Made by a program: the position numbers and the translations under genes. Below are positions 44,509 to 53,443 of a stretch of DNA of 64,000 nt, piece by piece (positions within the stretch are counted from its first letter, which is position 1; each line of letters begins with the position of its first letter). The stretch spans positions 124,001-188,000 of the forward strand of contig CAIPFK010000152.1 of NCBI GenBank assembly GCA_903864315.1, given 5' to 3'. Below the pieces are notes generated by a model that saw nothing but the letters and a program-made list of their open reading frames with translations, searched no databases and had not been told where the DNA came from. Source of the DNA: an uncultured Burkholderiales bacterium (lineage in GTDB: Bacteria; Pseudomonadota; Gammaproteobacteria; Burkholderiales; Burkholderiaceae_C).

Positions 44509-47019
44509 ATGAACACCACTTCCAAGCTCAAACTCGTGATGATTGGCAACGGCATGGCTGGCGTGCGAACGCTAGAGGAATTGCTCAAACTCTCACCCGA
44601 CCTTTATGACATCACGGTCTTTGGCAATGAGCCACACCCCAACTACAACCGCATCGCCTTGTCGCCGGTCTTGTCTGGAGAGCAAACGCTTGATGAAATC
44701 ATCCTCAACCCGCAGAGTTGGTACGACGAGGAGGGTATTACCCTGCACTTGAGCTCTTTGGTGTTTGAGGTCGACCGCATCAAACGCCTGGTCCACGCAA
44801 GGACAAACAAAGGAGAGGTCATCACAGCAGTTTATGACCGATTGATTTTTGCCACCGGATCCAACCCCTTCATGTTGCCCCTGCCTGGCATTGAACTTGA
44901 CGGTGTAGTGGCCTACCGGGACATTGCCGACACGACCGCCATGATTGAAGCGACCAAGGTCTACACAAACGCCGTGGTCATTGGCGGAGGACTGTTGGGT
45001 CTTGAAGCGGCCAATGGCTTGTCCAAGCGTGGCATGCAAGTCACCGTCATCCATGTGGCGCCTTGGCTGATGAATCGACAACTCGACCGGGTTGCTGGCG
45101 ACCTCTTGGAGCAGTCGCTTAAAGAGCGGGGCTTGAAATTTTGCATTGGTGCCCAAACCCAAAGCATCGTGGCAGGCCCCACTGGGCGCGTGAGCCATGT
45201 GATCTTGAGCGATGGTCAACGCATTGAAGCCGACTTGGTGGTGATGGCCGTGGGCATTCGACCCAACACCAGCTTGGCGCAGGCGTGCAGACTGCACTGT
45301 GACAATGGCATCATCGTGAGCGACACCATGCAAACGGTCACCGATCCGCGAATTTATGCGGTGGGTGAATGCGCCAACCACCGTGGTGTGGCCTATGGCT
45401 TGGTCGCCCCCTTGTTTGAACAAGGCAAGGTCTTGGCCAATCATTTGGCGCAAATGGGCATCGCACGGTATGTCGGCTCTCTCACCAGCACCAAGCTCAA
45501 AGTCACTGGCATTGACCTCTTCAGTGCGGGCGACTTCATGGGCCTTAGTCAAGACGCTAGCGCTCTCAGTGCAAACCCAGACATCGCCAGTGCCTATGAA
45601 GAAATCATTTTGAGCGACCCCCATGACGGTGTCTACAAAAAACTCGTGATCAAAAACAATCAACTCGTGGGCGCTTGTTTGTTTGGCGACACGGTGGATG
45701 GCAGTTGGTATTTCAAACTCTTGCGAGATGCGCGCAACATTGCCGATATCCGTGACAAGTTGATGTTTGGCGAATCCAACCTTGGCGATGTGGGCCATGA
45801 AGGGCACTCCAGTGCACAAAGCATGAGCGATTCGGCTGAAGTTTGCGGTTGCAATGGTGTCAACAAAGGACAAATTTGCAAAGCCATCAAGGAAAAAGGG
45901 CTCTTTACCTTGGACGAGGTGAGGAAACACACCAAAGCAAGTGCCTCTTGTGGTTCTTGCACTGGGCTGGTAGAGCAAATTTTGATGTTCACTGCTGGTG
46001 GTGACTATTCGGCCACGCCAAAAATGAAAGCCGTGTGTGCCTGCACCGAGCACAGCCACCAAGAGGTGAGAGACGCCATTGCAAGTGAGTCCTTGCACAC
46101 CATCGCAGCCGTGATGCAACGCATGAATTGGAAGACCCCCAATGGATGTGCCTCGTGCAGACCCGCGTTGAATTATTACTTGATCAGCACTTGGCCCAAA
46201 GTCGCCCAAGACGACCCACAAAGCCGATACATCAATGAGCGCAGTCATGCCAATATCCAAAAGGACGGCACCTACAGCGTGATTCCTCGAATGTGGGGTG
46301 GCGAGACCACCGCAGATGAGCTCAGGCGCATTGCCAATGCAGTGGACAAATACGATATCCCAACCGTCAAGGTCACAGGCGGTCAACGCATTGATTTGCT
46401 GGGCGTGAAGAAAGAGGATTTGGTCAACGTTTGGAGAGACATCGGCATGCCCAGCGGACACGCCTATGCCAAAGCGCTTCGCACGGTAAAGACGTGCGTG
46501 GGTTCTGAGTGGTGCCGCTTTGGTACGCAAGACAGCACGCAAATGGGCAAAGACCTTGAGCGCGCGCTTTGGCGAATGTACGCACCCCACAAGGTGAAGA
46601 TCGCCGTGAGTGGATGCCCGCGAAATTGCGCAGAAGCGGGCATCAAGGATGTTGGGGTGATTGGGGTCGACAGTGGCTGGGAGATCTACATTGCCGGCAA
46701 TGGTGGCATCAAAACCGAAGTGGCGCAATTTTTTGTCAAACTCAAAACGCCTCAAGAGGTGCTCGAATACTCGGGCGCATTTTTGCAACTTTACCGGCTC
46801 GAAGGTTGGTACTTGGAGAGAACGTGTCATTACCTCGCTCGCGTAGGGATGGACCATATCAAGGAAAAGATCTTGAACCAACACGATACACGCCTTGCTC
46901 TTTGGGAGCAATTGAAATTCAGTCTAGACGGCGAGCCCGATCCGTGGTTTGAGTTCGACCAAGCGCGAGTGGACACCCGACAATTTCAAGCACTTGAGGT
47001 CGATGCGCAGACCCCTTGA
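44509..47019 (+). CDS. nirB: Nitrite reductase [NAD(P)H] large subunit NirB
   Basis: 836-aa assimilatory nitrite reductase, six-electron reduction of nitrite to ammonium in the cytoplasm. In order: an FAD/NAD(P)H reductase domain (about 1-320; VMIGNGMAGVRTLEEL, VIGGGLLGLEAANGL), two BFD-like 2Fe-2S domains (CGCNGVNKGQIC... SCGSCTG; CACTEHSHQEV...GCASCRP), and a siroheme-4Fe-4S domain with C663, C669, C703 and C707 (CVGSEWC, CPRNC). ATG at 44509 gives MNTTSKLKLVMIG. The C-terminal helix binds NirD. It sits 50 bases after nrtC. Confidence 0.97.
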   Translation: MNTTSKLKLVMIGNGMAGVRTLEELLKLSPDLYDITVFGNEPHPNYNRIALSPVLSGEQTLDEIILNPQSWYDEEGITLHLSSLVFEVDRIKRLVHARTNKGEVITAVYDRLIFATGSNPFMLPLPGIELDGVVAYRDIADTTAMIEATKVYTNAVVIGGGLLGLEAANGLSKRGMQVTVIHVAPWLMNRQLDRVAGDLLEQSLKERGLKFCIGAQTQSIVAGPTGRVSHVILSDGQRIEADLVVMAVGIRPNTSLAQACRLHCDNGIIVSDTMQTVTDPRIYAVGECANHRGVAYGLVAPLFEQGKVLANHLAQMGIARYVGSLTSTKLKVTGIDLFSAGDFMGLSQDASALSANPDIASAYEEIILSDPHDGVYKKLVIKNNQLVGACLFGDTVDGSWYFKLLRDARNIADIRDKLMFGESNLGDVGHEGHSSAQSMSDSAEVCGCNGVNKGQICKAIKEKGLFTLDEVRKHTKASASCGSCTGLVEQILMFTAGGDYSATPKMKAVCACTEHSHQEVRDAIASESLHTIAAVMQRMNWKTPNGCASCRPALNYYLISTWPKVAQDDPQSRYINERSHANIQKDGTYSVIPRMWGGETTADELRRIANAVDKYDIPTVKVTGGQRIDLLGVKKEDLVNVWRDIGMPSGHAYAKALRTVKTCVGSEWCRFGTQDSTQMGKDLERALWRMYAPHKVKIAVSGCPRNCAEAGIKDVGVIGVDSGWEIYIAGNGGIKTEVAQFFVKLKTPQEVLEYSGAFLQLYRLEGWYLERTCHYLARVGMDHIKEKILNQHDTRLALWEQLKFSLDGEPDPWFEFDQARVDTRQFQALEVDAQTP

Positions 47020-47068
47020 ATCCAGAGCAAATTTGGTCTTTTTTTTCTTCAAACTGTTCCCATTGATC

Positions 47069-47425
47069 ATGACACCCAACACCACACCCTGGATTCGCAT
47101 TTGCCACCTGAGCGACATTCCTCGCTTGGGTGCGCGCCGTGTGGATCGACCCCGAGGACCACAAATCGCGGTGTTTCGTACACAAGACGATCAAATTTTT
47201 GCGGTACTGGATGCTTGCCCTCACAAAGGTGGGCCACTGAGCCAAGGCATCGTCTTTGGTCATGCCGTGGCTTGCCCTTTGCACAACTGGACCATCGAAC
47301 TCAAGGATGGTTGTGCGCGATCTCCCGATGTGGGATGCGTCAAGAAGTTTCAAGTCAATGTCGAAGACGACACTATTTATTTGAATGCCGATGAGTTCAA
47401 TGAACTCGTTGAACTCAAACCCTGA
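47069..47425 (+). CDS. nirD: Nitrite reductase small subunit NirD
   Basis: 118-aa Rieske-fold partner of NirB. The ATG at 47069 (MTPNTTPWIRIC) is 50 bases after nirB; the longer frame overlaps nirB out of frame and is rejected. Unlike E. coli NirD, the full Rieske ligand set is kept: C-P-H and C-P-L-H separated by 16 residues (CPHKGG ... CPLHNW), so a 2Fe-2S cluster is likely present. Confidence 0.93.
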   Translation: MTPNTTPWIRICHLSDIPRLGARRVDRPRGPQIAVFRTQDDQIFAVLDACPHKGGPLSQGIVFGHAVACPLHNWTIELKDGCARSPDVGCVKKFQVNVEDDTIYLNADEFNELVELKP

Positions 47426-47440
47426 AGTTTGGCCTGCGCC

Positions 47441-50275
47441 ATGACACTTCAAGAAACCCGATCGACCTGTCCTTATTGCGGTGTGGGCTGCGGTGTGATC
47501 ATTGGCTCGGCGCAAAATCAAATCATCTCTGTGCGAGGCGACCCTGATCATCCCGCGAACTTGGGGAAATTGTGCAGCAAAGGCTCGAGCTTGCACTTGA
47601 GTGCGCAAGCCTCAACCGTTGAAAGCTCCCGAGCACTGACGCCTTTACTCAGACAAGACAGGGATCAACCCTTTGCTGCCACAAGCTGGAACGAAGCCAT
47701 CGAGCACAGCGCCAAGCGCTTGGGCCAAATCATTGGTGAATCGGGCCCTGATGCGGTGGGGTTTTACATTTCAGGTCAACTCTTGACGGAAGATTATTAC
47801 GTCTTTAACAAACTGGCCAAAGGCTTGATTGGAACCAACAACATCGACACCAACTCGCGCCTGTGCATGAGCTCTGCGGTGGCTGGCTACAAGATGACAC
47901 TCGGTGCCGACGCACCACCGGCCTGCTATGAAGACATTGACCATGCCACTTGCCTCTTCATTGCCGGCTCGAATGCCGCCTTTGCTCACCCCATTCTTTT
48001 TAGACGCATTGAAGCAGCACGCCGAGTCAATCCCGAACTCAAAATCATTTGTGTGGACCCCCGCCAAACCGACACATCGCAAATGAGCGATCTGCACTTG
48101 GCCATCCAGCCCGGCACGGATGTGTGCCTCTTCAATGGCATGCTGCACATCATGCTTTGGGAAGGTTGGACACAAAGCGATTACATCCAGCGCCACACCA
48201 CTGGGTTTGAGGATTTAAAACAAAGTGTTCGAGACCTCACCCCACAACACGTCGCTCAGGTGTGCGGCATCTCCATCCAAGACCTCTACCTCGCCAGCGA
48301 ATGGTTTGCCAAATCCAAGGCCAGCCTGAGTCTTTACTGCCAAGGCTTGAACCAATCGAGTCGAGGCACCGACAAAAACGCCGCCTTGGTGAACTTGCAC
48401 TTGGCCTGCGGACAAATTGGCAAACCAGGCGCAGGCCCGTTCTCACTCACTGGTCAACCCAATGCCATGGGTGGGCGAGAGGTGGGTGGTCTCGCCAATT
48501 TGCTCAGCGCCCACCGCGATTTGGCCAATCCATTGCACCGCGAAGAAGTGGCTCGCTTGTGGGGCGTGAAATCTGTGCCCTCCAAACCTGGGAAAACCGC
48601 TGTTGAGATGTTCCAAGCTGCAGCCGACGGCGAGATCAAAGCCCTTTGGATCGCGTGCACCAATCCTGCTCAATCCATGCCCGACCAAAAAACGGTCAGG
48701 CGTGCGCTGCAACGCTGTGAATTCGTGATCCTCCAAGAAGCCTTCACCCACACGGCCACCATGCCCTTTGCCCATTTGGTGCTACCAGCGACCACTTGGG
48801 GAGAGAAAGATGGCACGGTGACCAATAGCGAGCGTTGCATCTCACGGGTGCGACAAGCCATTCAAGGACCTGGCAACAGTTTGGACGACTGGCGCATTGT
48901 GGTGAACTTGGCCAGGCGGCTGGAACGAGACCCCGTATTTCAACATCAGCAAACGGGCATGGGGTCTCTCTTTCCCTATGAAAATGCCGAATCGATTTGG
49001 CTTGAACACCGGGAATCAACCCGTTCGCGCGACTTGGACATCACCGGCCTCACCTATGAAAAGTTAGAAGCCACTCCCGCTCAATGGCCTTTCCCAGAAG
49101 GGGCTCAGTCGGGCAAGAAACGACTTTATGAAAACGGCGACTTCTCCACCCATGACGGCAAAGCGCACTTTGCCAACGTGACCTACAAAGCCACCGCTGA
49201 ACTCAGAGAGTCTCGCTACCCGTTTGCACTCAATACAGGGCGACTTCGCGACCAGTGGCATGGCATGAGTCGCACAGGACTCGTGAGTAAACTCTTTGGG
49301 CACGTGCCCGAGCCCGTGATCGAACTCAACCCTCAAGACATGGACAAAAACGGCTGGAAAACTGGCGACTTGCTGCACGTGACCAGCAAACGTGGCTCCA
49401 TCGTGGTCAAAGCCTTGGGCAACACCGAAATGGGCCTCACCCAGGTCTTCATGGGAATGCACTGGGGAGAAGAATTCATCTCCGGGCGCTCCAATACCGG
49501 CGAGCCATTGGCAGGCGTGAACGCACTCACCAGCTCGAGCTATTGCCCACACTCCAAGCAGCCCGAACTCAAATATTCGGCTGTTCGTATTCTCAAAGCG
49601 CAAATGGGCTGGAGTCTGCTGGCAGCGACTTGGGTGCCCCATGACCAGGTTCAAATCATGCGCACTCAACTGCGCGCGTTCATGCCCCAATTCGAGTTCA
49701 CCACTTGCGTGCCCTTTGGTCAAGAACGCACAGGACTGCTTTTTAGAGCCGCCAACAGCGAGCCGCCGCCGCCAGAGTGGGTTGAGAAAATCGAGGCAAT
49801 CTTGGGCCTCCATGCTGCCACAGTGATTCACTACGAAGATGCCAAACACAGTCTAAGAAGACGATTTTTGATCTCCAAGGATGATTGCACTCAAATCGAG
49901 GGGTTTTTAATCAGTGGCAAAGACATCGAACGCAGCGAGTCTTGGATTCAAGAACTCATGCAAAGTCAAGGAAGTGTCAAAGGACTCAGCCGTGCCCTCT
50001 TGCAGGGTAAAAAACCCGCCTCACCCTCGGCTAGCAGCACCACTCTATCGAGCCCCTACATTTGCACATGCGTGGGGGTGCAACGCCATGAGATTGATCA
50101 GCACCTTGAACTCCAAGCCAAAACCCGCGACACCTCTTGGAGCGCCATGACTCGCTTGGAAGACTTGCAGCGCTCACTCCATTGCGGCACAGAATGTGGC
50201 TCTTGCGTGCCACAACTCAAACGCATCATCGAAAATTCCCCTTCCTTCGCCTCTGTGTCATTGCCGCAGGACTAG
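47441..50275 (+). CDS. nasA: Assimilatory nitrate reductase catalytic subunit NasA
   Basis: 944-aa cytoplasmic molybdoenzyme reducing nitrate to nitrite with Mo-bis-MGD. No signal peptide is present. The N-terminal 4Fe-4S ligands are C10, C13, C17 and C45 (CPYCGVGC, KLCSKG). SRLCMSSAVAGYKMTLGADAPP holds the active-site region and TGQPNAMGGREVGGLANLL is a family hallmark. A C-terminal BFD-like 2Fe-2S domain (CTCVGVQRHEI ... CGTECGSC, about 870-930) is fused on, as in Klebsiella NasA. No separate NasC-type electron-transfer flavoprotein gene accompanies it. ATG at 47441 is preferred to a TTG four codons earlier. Confidence 0.96.
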   Translation: MTLQETRSTCPYCGVGCGVIIGSAQNQIISVRGDPDHPANLGKLCSKGSSLHLSAQASTVESSRALTPLLRQDRDQPFAATSWNEAIEHSAKRLGQIIGESGPDAVGFYISGQLLTEDYYVFNKLAKGLIGTNNIDTNSRLCMSSAVAGYKMTLGADAPPACYEDIDHATCLFIAGSNAAFAHPILFRRIEAARRVNPELKIICVDPRQTDTSQMSDLHLAIQPGTDVCLFNGMLHIMLWEGWTQSDYIQRHTTGFEDLKQSVRDLTPQHVAQVCGISIQDLYLASEWFAKSKASLSLYCQGLNQSSRGTDKNAALVNLHLACGQIGKPGAGPFSLTGQPNAMGGREVGGLANLLSAHRDLANPLHREEVARLWGVKSVPSKPGKTAVEMFQAAADGEIKALWIACTNPAQSMPDQKTVRRALQRCEFVILQEAFTHTATMPFAHLVLPATTWGEKDGTVTNSERCISRVRQAIQGPGNSLDDWRIVVNLARRLERDPVFQHQQTGMGSLFPYENAESIWLEHRESTRSRDLDITGLTYEKLEATPAQWPFPEGAQSGKKRLYENGDFSTHDGKAHFANVTYKATAELRESRYPFALNTGRLRDQWHGMSRTGLVSKLFGHVPEPVIELNPQDMDKNGWKTGDLLHVTSKRGSIVVKALGNTEMGLTQVFMGMHWGEEFISGRSNTGEPLAGVNALTSSSYCPHSKQPELKYSAVRILKAQMGWSLLAATWVPHDQVQIMRTQLRAFMPQFEFTTCVPFGQERTGLLFRAANSEPPPPEWVEKIEAILGLHAATVIHYEDAKHSLRRRFLISKDDCTQIEGFLISGKDIERSESWIQELMQSQGSVKGLSRALLQGKKPASPSASSTTLSSPYICTCVGVQRHEIDQHLELQAKTRDTSWSAMTRLEDLQRSLHCGTECGSCVPQLKRIIENSPSFASVSLPQD

Positions 50276-50314
50276 CGTCAAGACCACCGGTCAAAAAAAA
50301 GGGACAATCTGGGA

Positions 50315-51250
50315 ATGGGAATCAGTCACTACATCAAAGAAATAGGTCGAGGCAAGGAAGGCGCTCGGGCACTGACCCGGGAGCAAGCGAGCGACCTCAT
50401 GGGCCAAATTCTGGAGGGTGAGGTGAGCGACTTGGAGTTGGGCGCTTTTTGCATGGCCATGCGCATCAAGGGCGAAACGTCGCAAGAATTGCTCGGTTTT
50501 TTGGAGTCCATTCAAACCCGCATCAACACCGTGACACTCGACCCCTCTTGCGACAAACCCGCGATTGTCATCCCAAGCTACAACGGTGCACGCCGCTTGC
50601 CACTGCTCACTCCACTTCTAGGGGGCTTGCTGCAACGAGCTGGCTTTCCTGTGTTGATCCACGGTCATGCCTCAGAGGATCAACGGGTGAGTTGCCAGTC
50701 CGTCTTTCAAGCGCTGGGCTGGCCAGTGGCAGACTCGGCTTCATCGCTGAAAAGCGCCCAGTTGCTCTTTATCAACACCCGTCACTTGTGCGAAGGACTC
50801 ACGAGGCTCTTGGACATTCGACGCCGCATTGGGCTCAGGAACTCCGCCCACAGTTTGGCCAAACTCATCAACCCCATGGCCGCGCCCCACAACGCCATTT
50901 TGCTCACCAATTTCACCCATCCGGAGTATGAAATCTCCATGACCCAGAGCTTGCAAAGTGCTCGGGCCAATGCCCTATTGCTCAGAGGGACTGAAGGTGA
51001 GGCTGTGGCAGACGCCAGACGAACCCCTAAAATGGTGGGTTTTGTGAATGGCGAGCCTCATGTGTTGCAAGAGTTGTCGCTTGGGGCCTTGGAGCATGTG
51101 CCCACCTTTCCAGCCCAGATAGACCCTCAAAGCACCGCCAAATACATCCAAGATGTTTTGGCAGGCAACACCCCTTGCCCCTTGCCCATTCTTCGCCAAG
51201 TGGATGCATTGCTGCATTTGAGCTCGCTCCTGATCTCCCCTGCCCCTTGA
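50315..51250 (+). CDS. ybiB: YbiB-type anthranilate phosphoribosyltransferase-like protein (TrpD2)
   Basis: 311-aa protein of the TrpD2/YbiB group, paralogous to anthranilate phosphoribosyltransferase but, in E. coli, a nucleic-acid-binding protein of unclear role. The N-terminal helical domain (1-75) has the nucleoside-phosphorylase-like LMGQILEGEVSDLELGAF stretch; GLRNSAHSLAKLINPM and RGTEGEAV match the TrpD fold, but the PRPP-binding GTGGD loop is replaced by IPSYNGARRLP, arguing against TrpD activity. It overlaps nothing, lies 39 bases after nasA, and its position in nitrate clusters recurs in Burkholderiales. Confidence 0.85.
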   Translation: MGISHYIKEIGRGKEGARALTREQASDLMGQILEGEVSDLELGAFCMAMRIKGETSQELLGFLESIQTRINTVTLDPSCDKPAIVIPSYNGARRLPLLTPLLGGLLQRAGFPVLIHGHASEDQRVSCQSVFQALGWPVADSASSLKSAQLLFINTRHLCEGLTRLLDIRRRIGLRNSAHSLAKLINPMAAPHNAILLTNFTHPEYEISMTQSLQSARANALLLRGTEGEAVADARRTPKMVGFVNGEPHVLQELSLGALEHVPTFPAQIDPQSTAKYIQDVLAGNTPCPLPILRQVDALLHLSSLLISPAP

Positions 51251-51261
51251 AAGCCACCACC

Positions 51262-52119
51262 ATGCCGATCATTGAATCTCAACAATTGACCCTGCCAAGC
51301 TCTTGGCCTTTGGTGCAACTGGTTGGGGCTGGCCCTGGCGACCCCGATCTCTTGACCCTCAAAGCTTACAAAGCAATTCAAGCCGCGAGCGTGCTTTTGG
51401 TCGATGACTTGGTGTCTGAGGAGATTGTGCAACTGGCCTCAACCAGTTGCCGAATTGTTCACGTGGGCAAACGCGGTGGATGCCGATCAACACCGCAGGC
51501 CTTCATTGAAAAGCTCATGATTCAGTCGGCCCAGGACGGTGAGCGCGTGGTCAGACTCAAGGGTGGCGACCCCTTTATTTTTGGTCGGGGTGGCGAAGAG
51601 GTCGACTCCCTGAAGTCCCACGGAGTCAGGGTAGAGGTCATCAATGGGATCACCTCTGGATTGGCCGCACTGAGCTCGCTGGATGTGCCCATGACCCAAA
51701 GAGATCATGCCCATGGGGTAATTTTTATCACTGGGCACGCCCAAAAGGACAATCCTACACGTGACTGGGTGAGCTTGGCGCAATGCGCGAATGCCTCTAA
51801 ACTCACGTTGGTCATCTACATGGGGATGACTCACTTGGGTGAGATCCAAAACGCACTTTTGCAAGGTCTCCCACCCAGTACACCTGCGGCCATCATTGAG
51901 AGTGCCAGCACACCAGTCCAACGACAACTGCTCTGCACATTGGCGGATTTATCCAATGAAGCCCAAGTGCATCAACTCAAGTCCCCCTCCATCATCGTGG
52001 TGGGCAACGTTCTCCTTGGGCTGCAGTCTTGGTTGGCCCAAAGCTCAAACGATGCGTTGGGCTTGAAGAACACGAGTGAGGCCAGCGAGTTTTTACGCTC
52101 AAGAGCCCAATTCGGCTAA
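51262..52119 (+). CDS. cobA: Uroporphyrinogen-III C-methyltransferase (siroheme pathway)
   Basis: 285-aa S-adenosylmethionine-dependent enzyme that methylates uroporphyrinogen III at C2 and C7, making precorrin-2 for siroheme. VQLVGAGPGDPDLLTLKA (about 18-35) and VRLKGGDPFIFGRGGEE (about 97-113) are the SUMT signatures. It lacks the CysG dehydrogenase/ferrochelatase domains. Clustering with nirB supplies siroheme to nitrite reductase. ATG at 51262 lies 11 bases past ybiB; an earlier in-frame start would lie inside ybiB. Confidence 0.94.
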   Translation: MPIIESQQLTLPSSWPLVQLVGAGPGDPDLLTLKAYKAIQAASVLLVDDLVSEEIVQLASTSCRIVHVGKRGGCRSTPQAFIEKLMIQSAQDGERVVRLKGGDPFIFGRGGEEVDSLKSHGVRVEVINGITSGLAALSSLDVPMTQRDHAHGVIFITGHAQKDNPTRDWVSLAQCANASKLTLVIYMGMTHLGEIQNALLQGLPPSTPAAIIESASTPVQRQLLCTLADLSNEAQVHQLKSPSIIVVGNVLLGLQSWLAQSSNDALGLKNTSEASEFLRSRAQFG

Positions 52120-52279
52120 AAATCACCCCCTCTTCACAGGATTTGGCCATGGCGGCCCAATCTGGGCGATTTGCCGTGCGAAAATACAGCATTGCCTGAT
52201 CCTTGGACTGACCTCGGATAGCACCCAACGCAGGTCATCACGGCCTGCGGACATCAAGCTTACGGAACATATAAAAATC

Positions 52280-53384
52280 ATGGATGCAGAACAAATCAAT
52301 TTGATTGGGACAACCCTTCTTGACTTGCAACAACGAACGCAAGAACTTCGGGGGTATCTTTGACTTCGATGTCAAAGCCGAACGATTACGCACCGTCAAT
52401 GCCTCCTTAGAGGACCCACTGGTTTGGAACGAGCCCAAAAAAGCTCAGGATCTGGCCAAAGAAAAAAAATCCCTCGATGACGTGGTGAGCACCCTCATTC
52501 GTCTTGACCGCGAGATCCATGACAATTTGGAACTCTATGAAATGGTCAAAGACGAAGCCGACTTGGAGAGCTTACAAACGCTTGAGAGCGAAACTGCGCA
52601 GTTGACCCAAACCATTGAAGGCCTTGAGTTCAGGCGCATGTTTGACAACCCAGCCGACCCACTCAATGCCTTTTTAGACATTCAGTCGGGTGCAGGTGGA
52701 ACCGAAGCGTGTGACTGGGCCAGCATGCTGCTGCGCCAATACCTGCGATACGCAGAGAGAAAAGGCTTCAAAGCCACGCTCGAAGACGAATCCGCCGGGG
52801 ACGTCGCTGGCATCAAGAGCGCCACCATCAAAATCGAGGGTGAATACGCCTTTGGACTTTTGCGCACAGAAACGGGCGTGCACCGCTTGGTGCGCAAGTC
52901 ACCATTTGATTCCTCGGGCGGTCGGCACACGAGTTTTGCCAGTGTGTTTGTTTACCCAGAAGTTGACGACTCCATCGAAATAGATATCAACCCCGCCGAT
53001 GTACGTGTGGACACATTCAGAGCGTCTGGCGCTGGTGGACAACACATCAACAAAACTGATTCGGCCGTTCGCTTGACCCATTTGCCAACCGGCATCGTTG
53101 TTCAATGCCAAGACGGTAGAAGTCAGCACAGCAACCGCGATGTGGCGTGGAAGCGACTGAGAAGTCGCTTGTACGATTTTGAGATGCGCAAACGCATGGC
53201 CGAGCAGCAAAAACTCGAAGACACCAAAACCGATGTCGGCTGGGGTCACCAAATTCGCTCCTATGTTTTGGACCAAAGTCGCATCAAAGACTTGCGCACC
53301 CAAGTGGAGACGTCGAACACGCAAAAAGTGCTCGATGGCGACCTCGATGCGTTCATTGAAGCATCGCTCAAACAAGGCATCTGA
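52280..53384 (+). CDS. prfB: Peptide chain release factor RF2 (programmed +1 frameshift)
   Basis: RF2 ends translation at UGA and UAA. Translation begins at ATG 52280 and 27 codons later meets an in-frame TGA (52361-52363); shifting +1 at CTT TGA C continues to 53384, giving about 367 aa. A Shine-Dalgarno-like CGGGGG lies just upstream. The SPF codon-recognition tripeptide ([10 protein letters not shown]) and the catalytic GGQ ([17 protein letters not shown]) are intact. Low RF2 slows termination at TGA and raises the frameshift, giving autoregulation. Confidence 0.97.
52350..52364 (+). promoter_or_regulatory. prfB programmed frameshift site
   Basis: CGGGGGTAT CTT TGA C: slippery CTT codon (52358-52360), in-frame TGA at 52361-52363, and a purine-rich element three bases before the CTT. 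This is the canonical RF2 site. Confidence 0.97.
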
Positions 53385-53443
53385 GTCGATGCCCATGTCA
53401 TTATTAAAATTATCAACAGTTGATCAATTTCCGGAGTTTACGC

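Noticed and set aside
44593-46911. Very long open frame (772 codons) antisense to nirB
   Set aside because: It is the mirror of a fully convincing nirB; the translation is His/Gly/Val-rich with no domain character.
52280-52363. Short 27-codon gene or broken prfB
   Set aside because: The in-frame TGA is the conserved RF2 programmed frameshift site, not a mutation.
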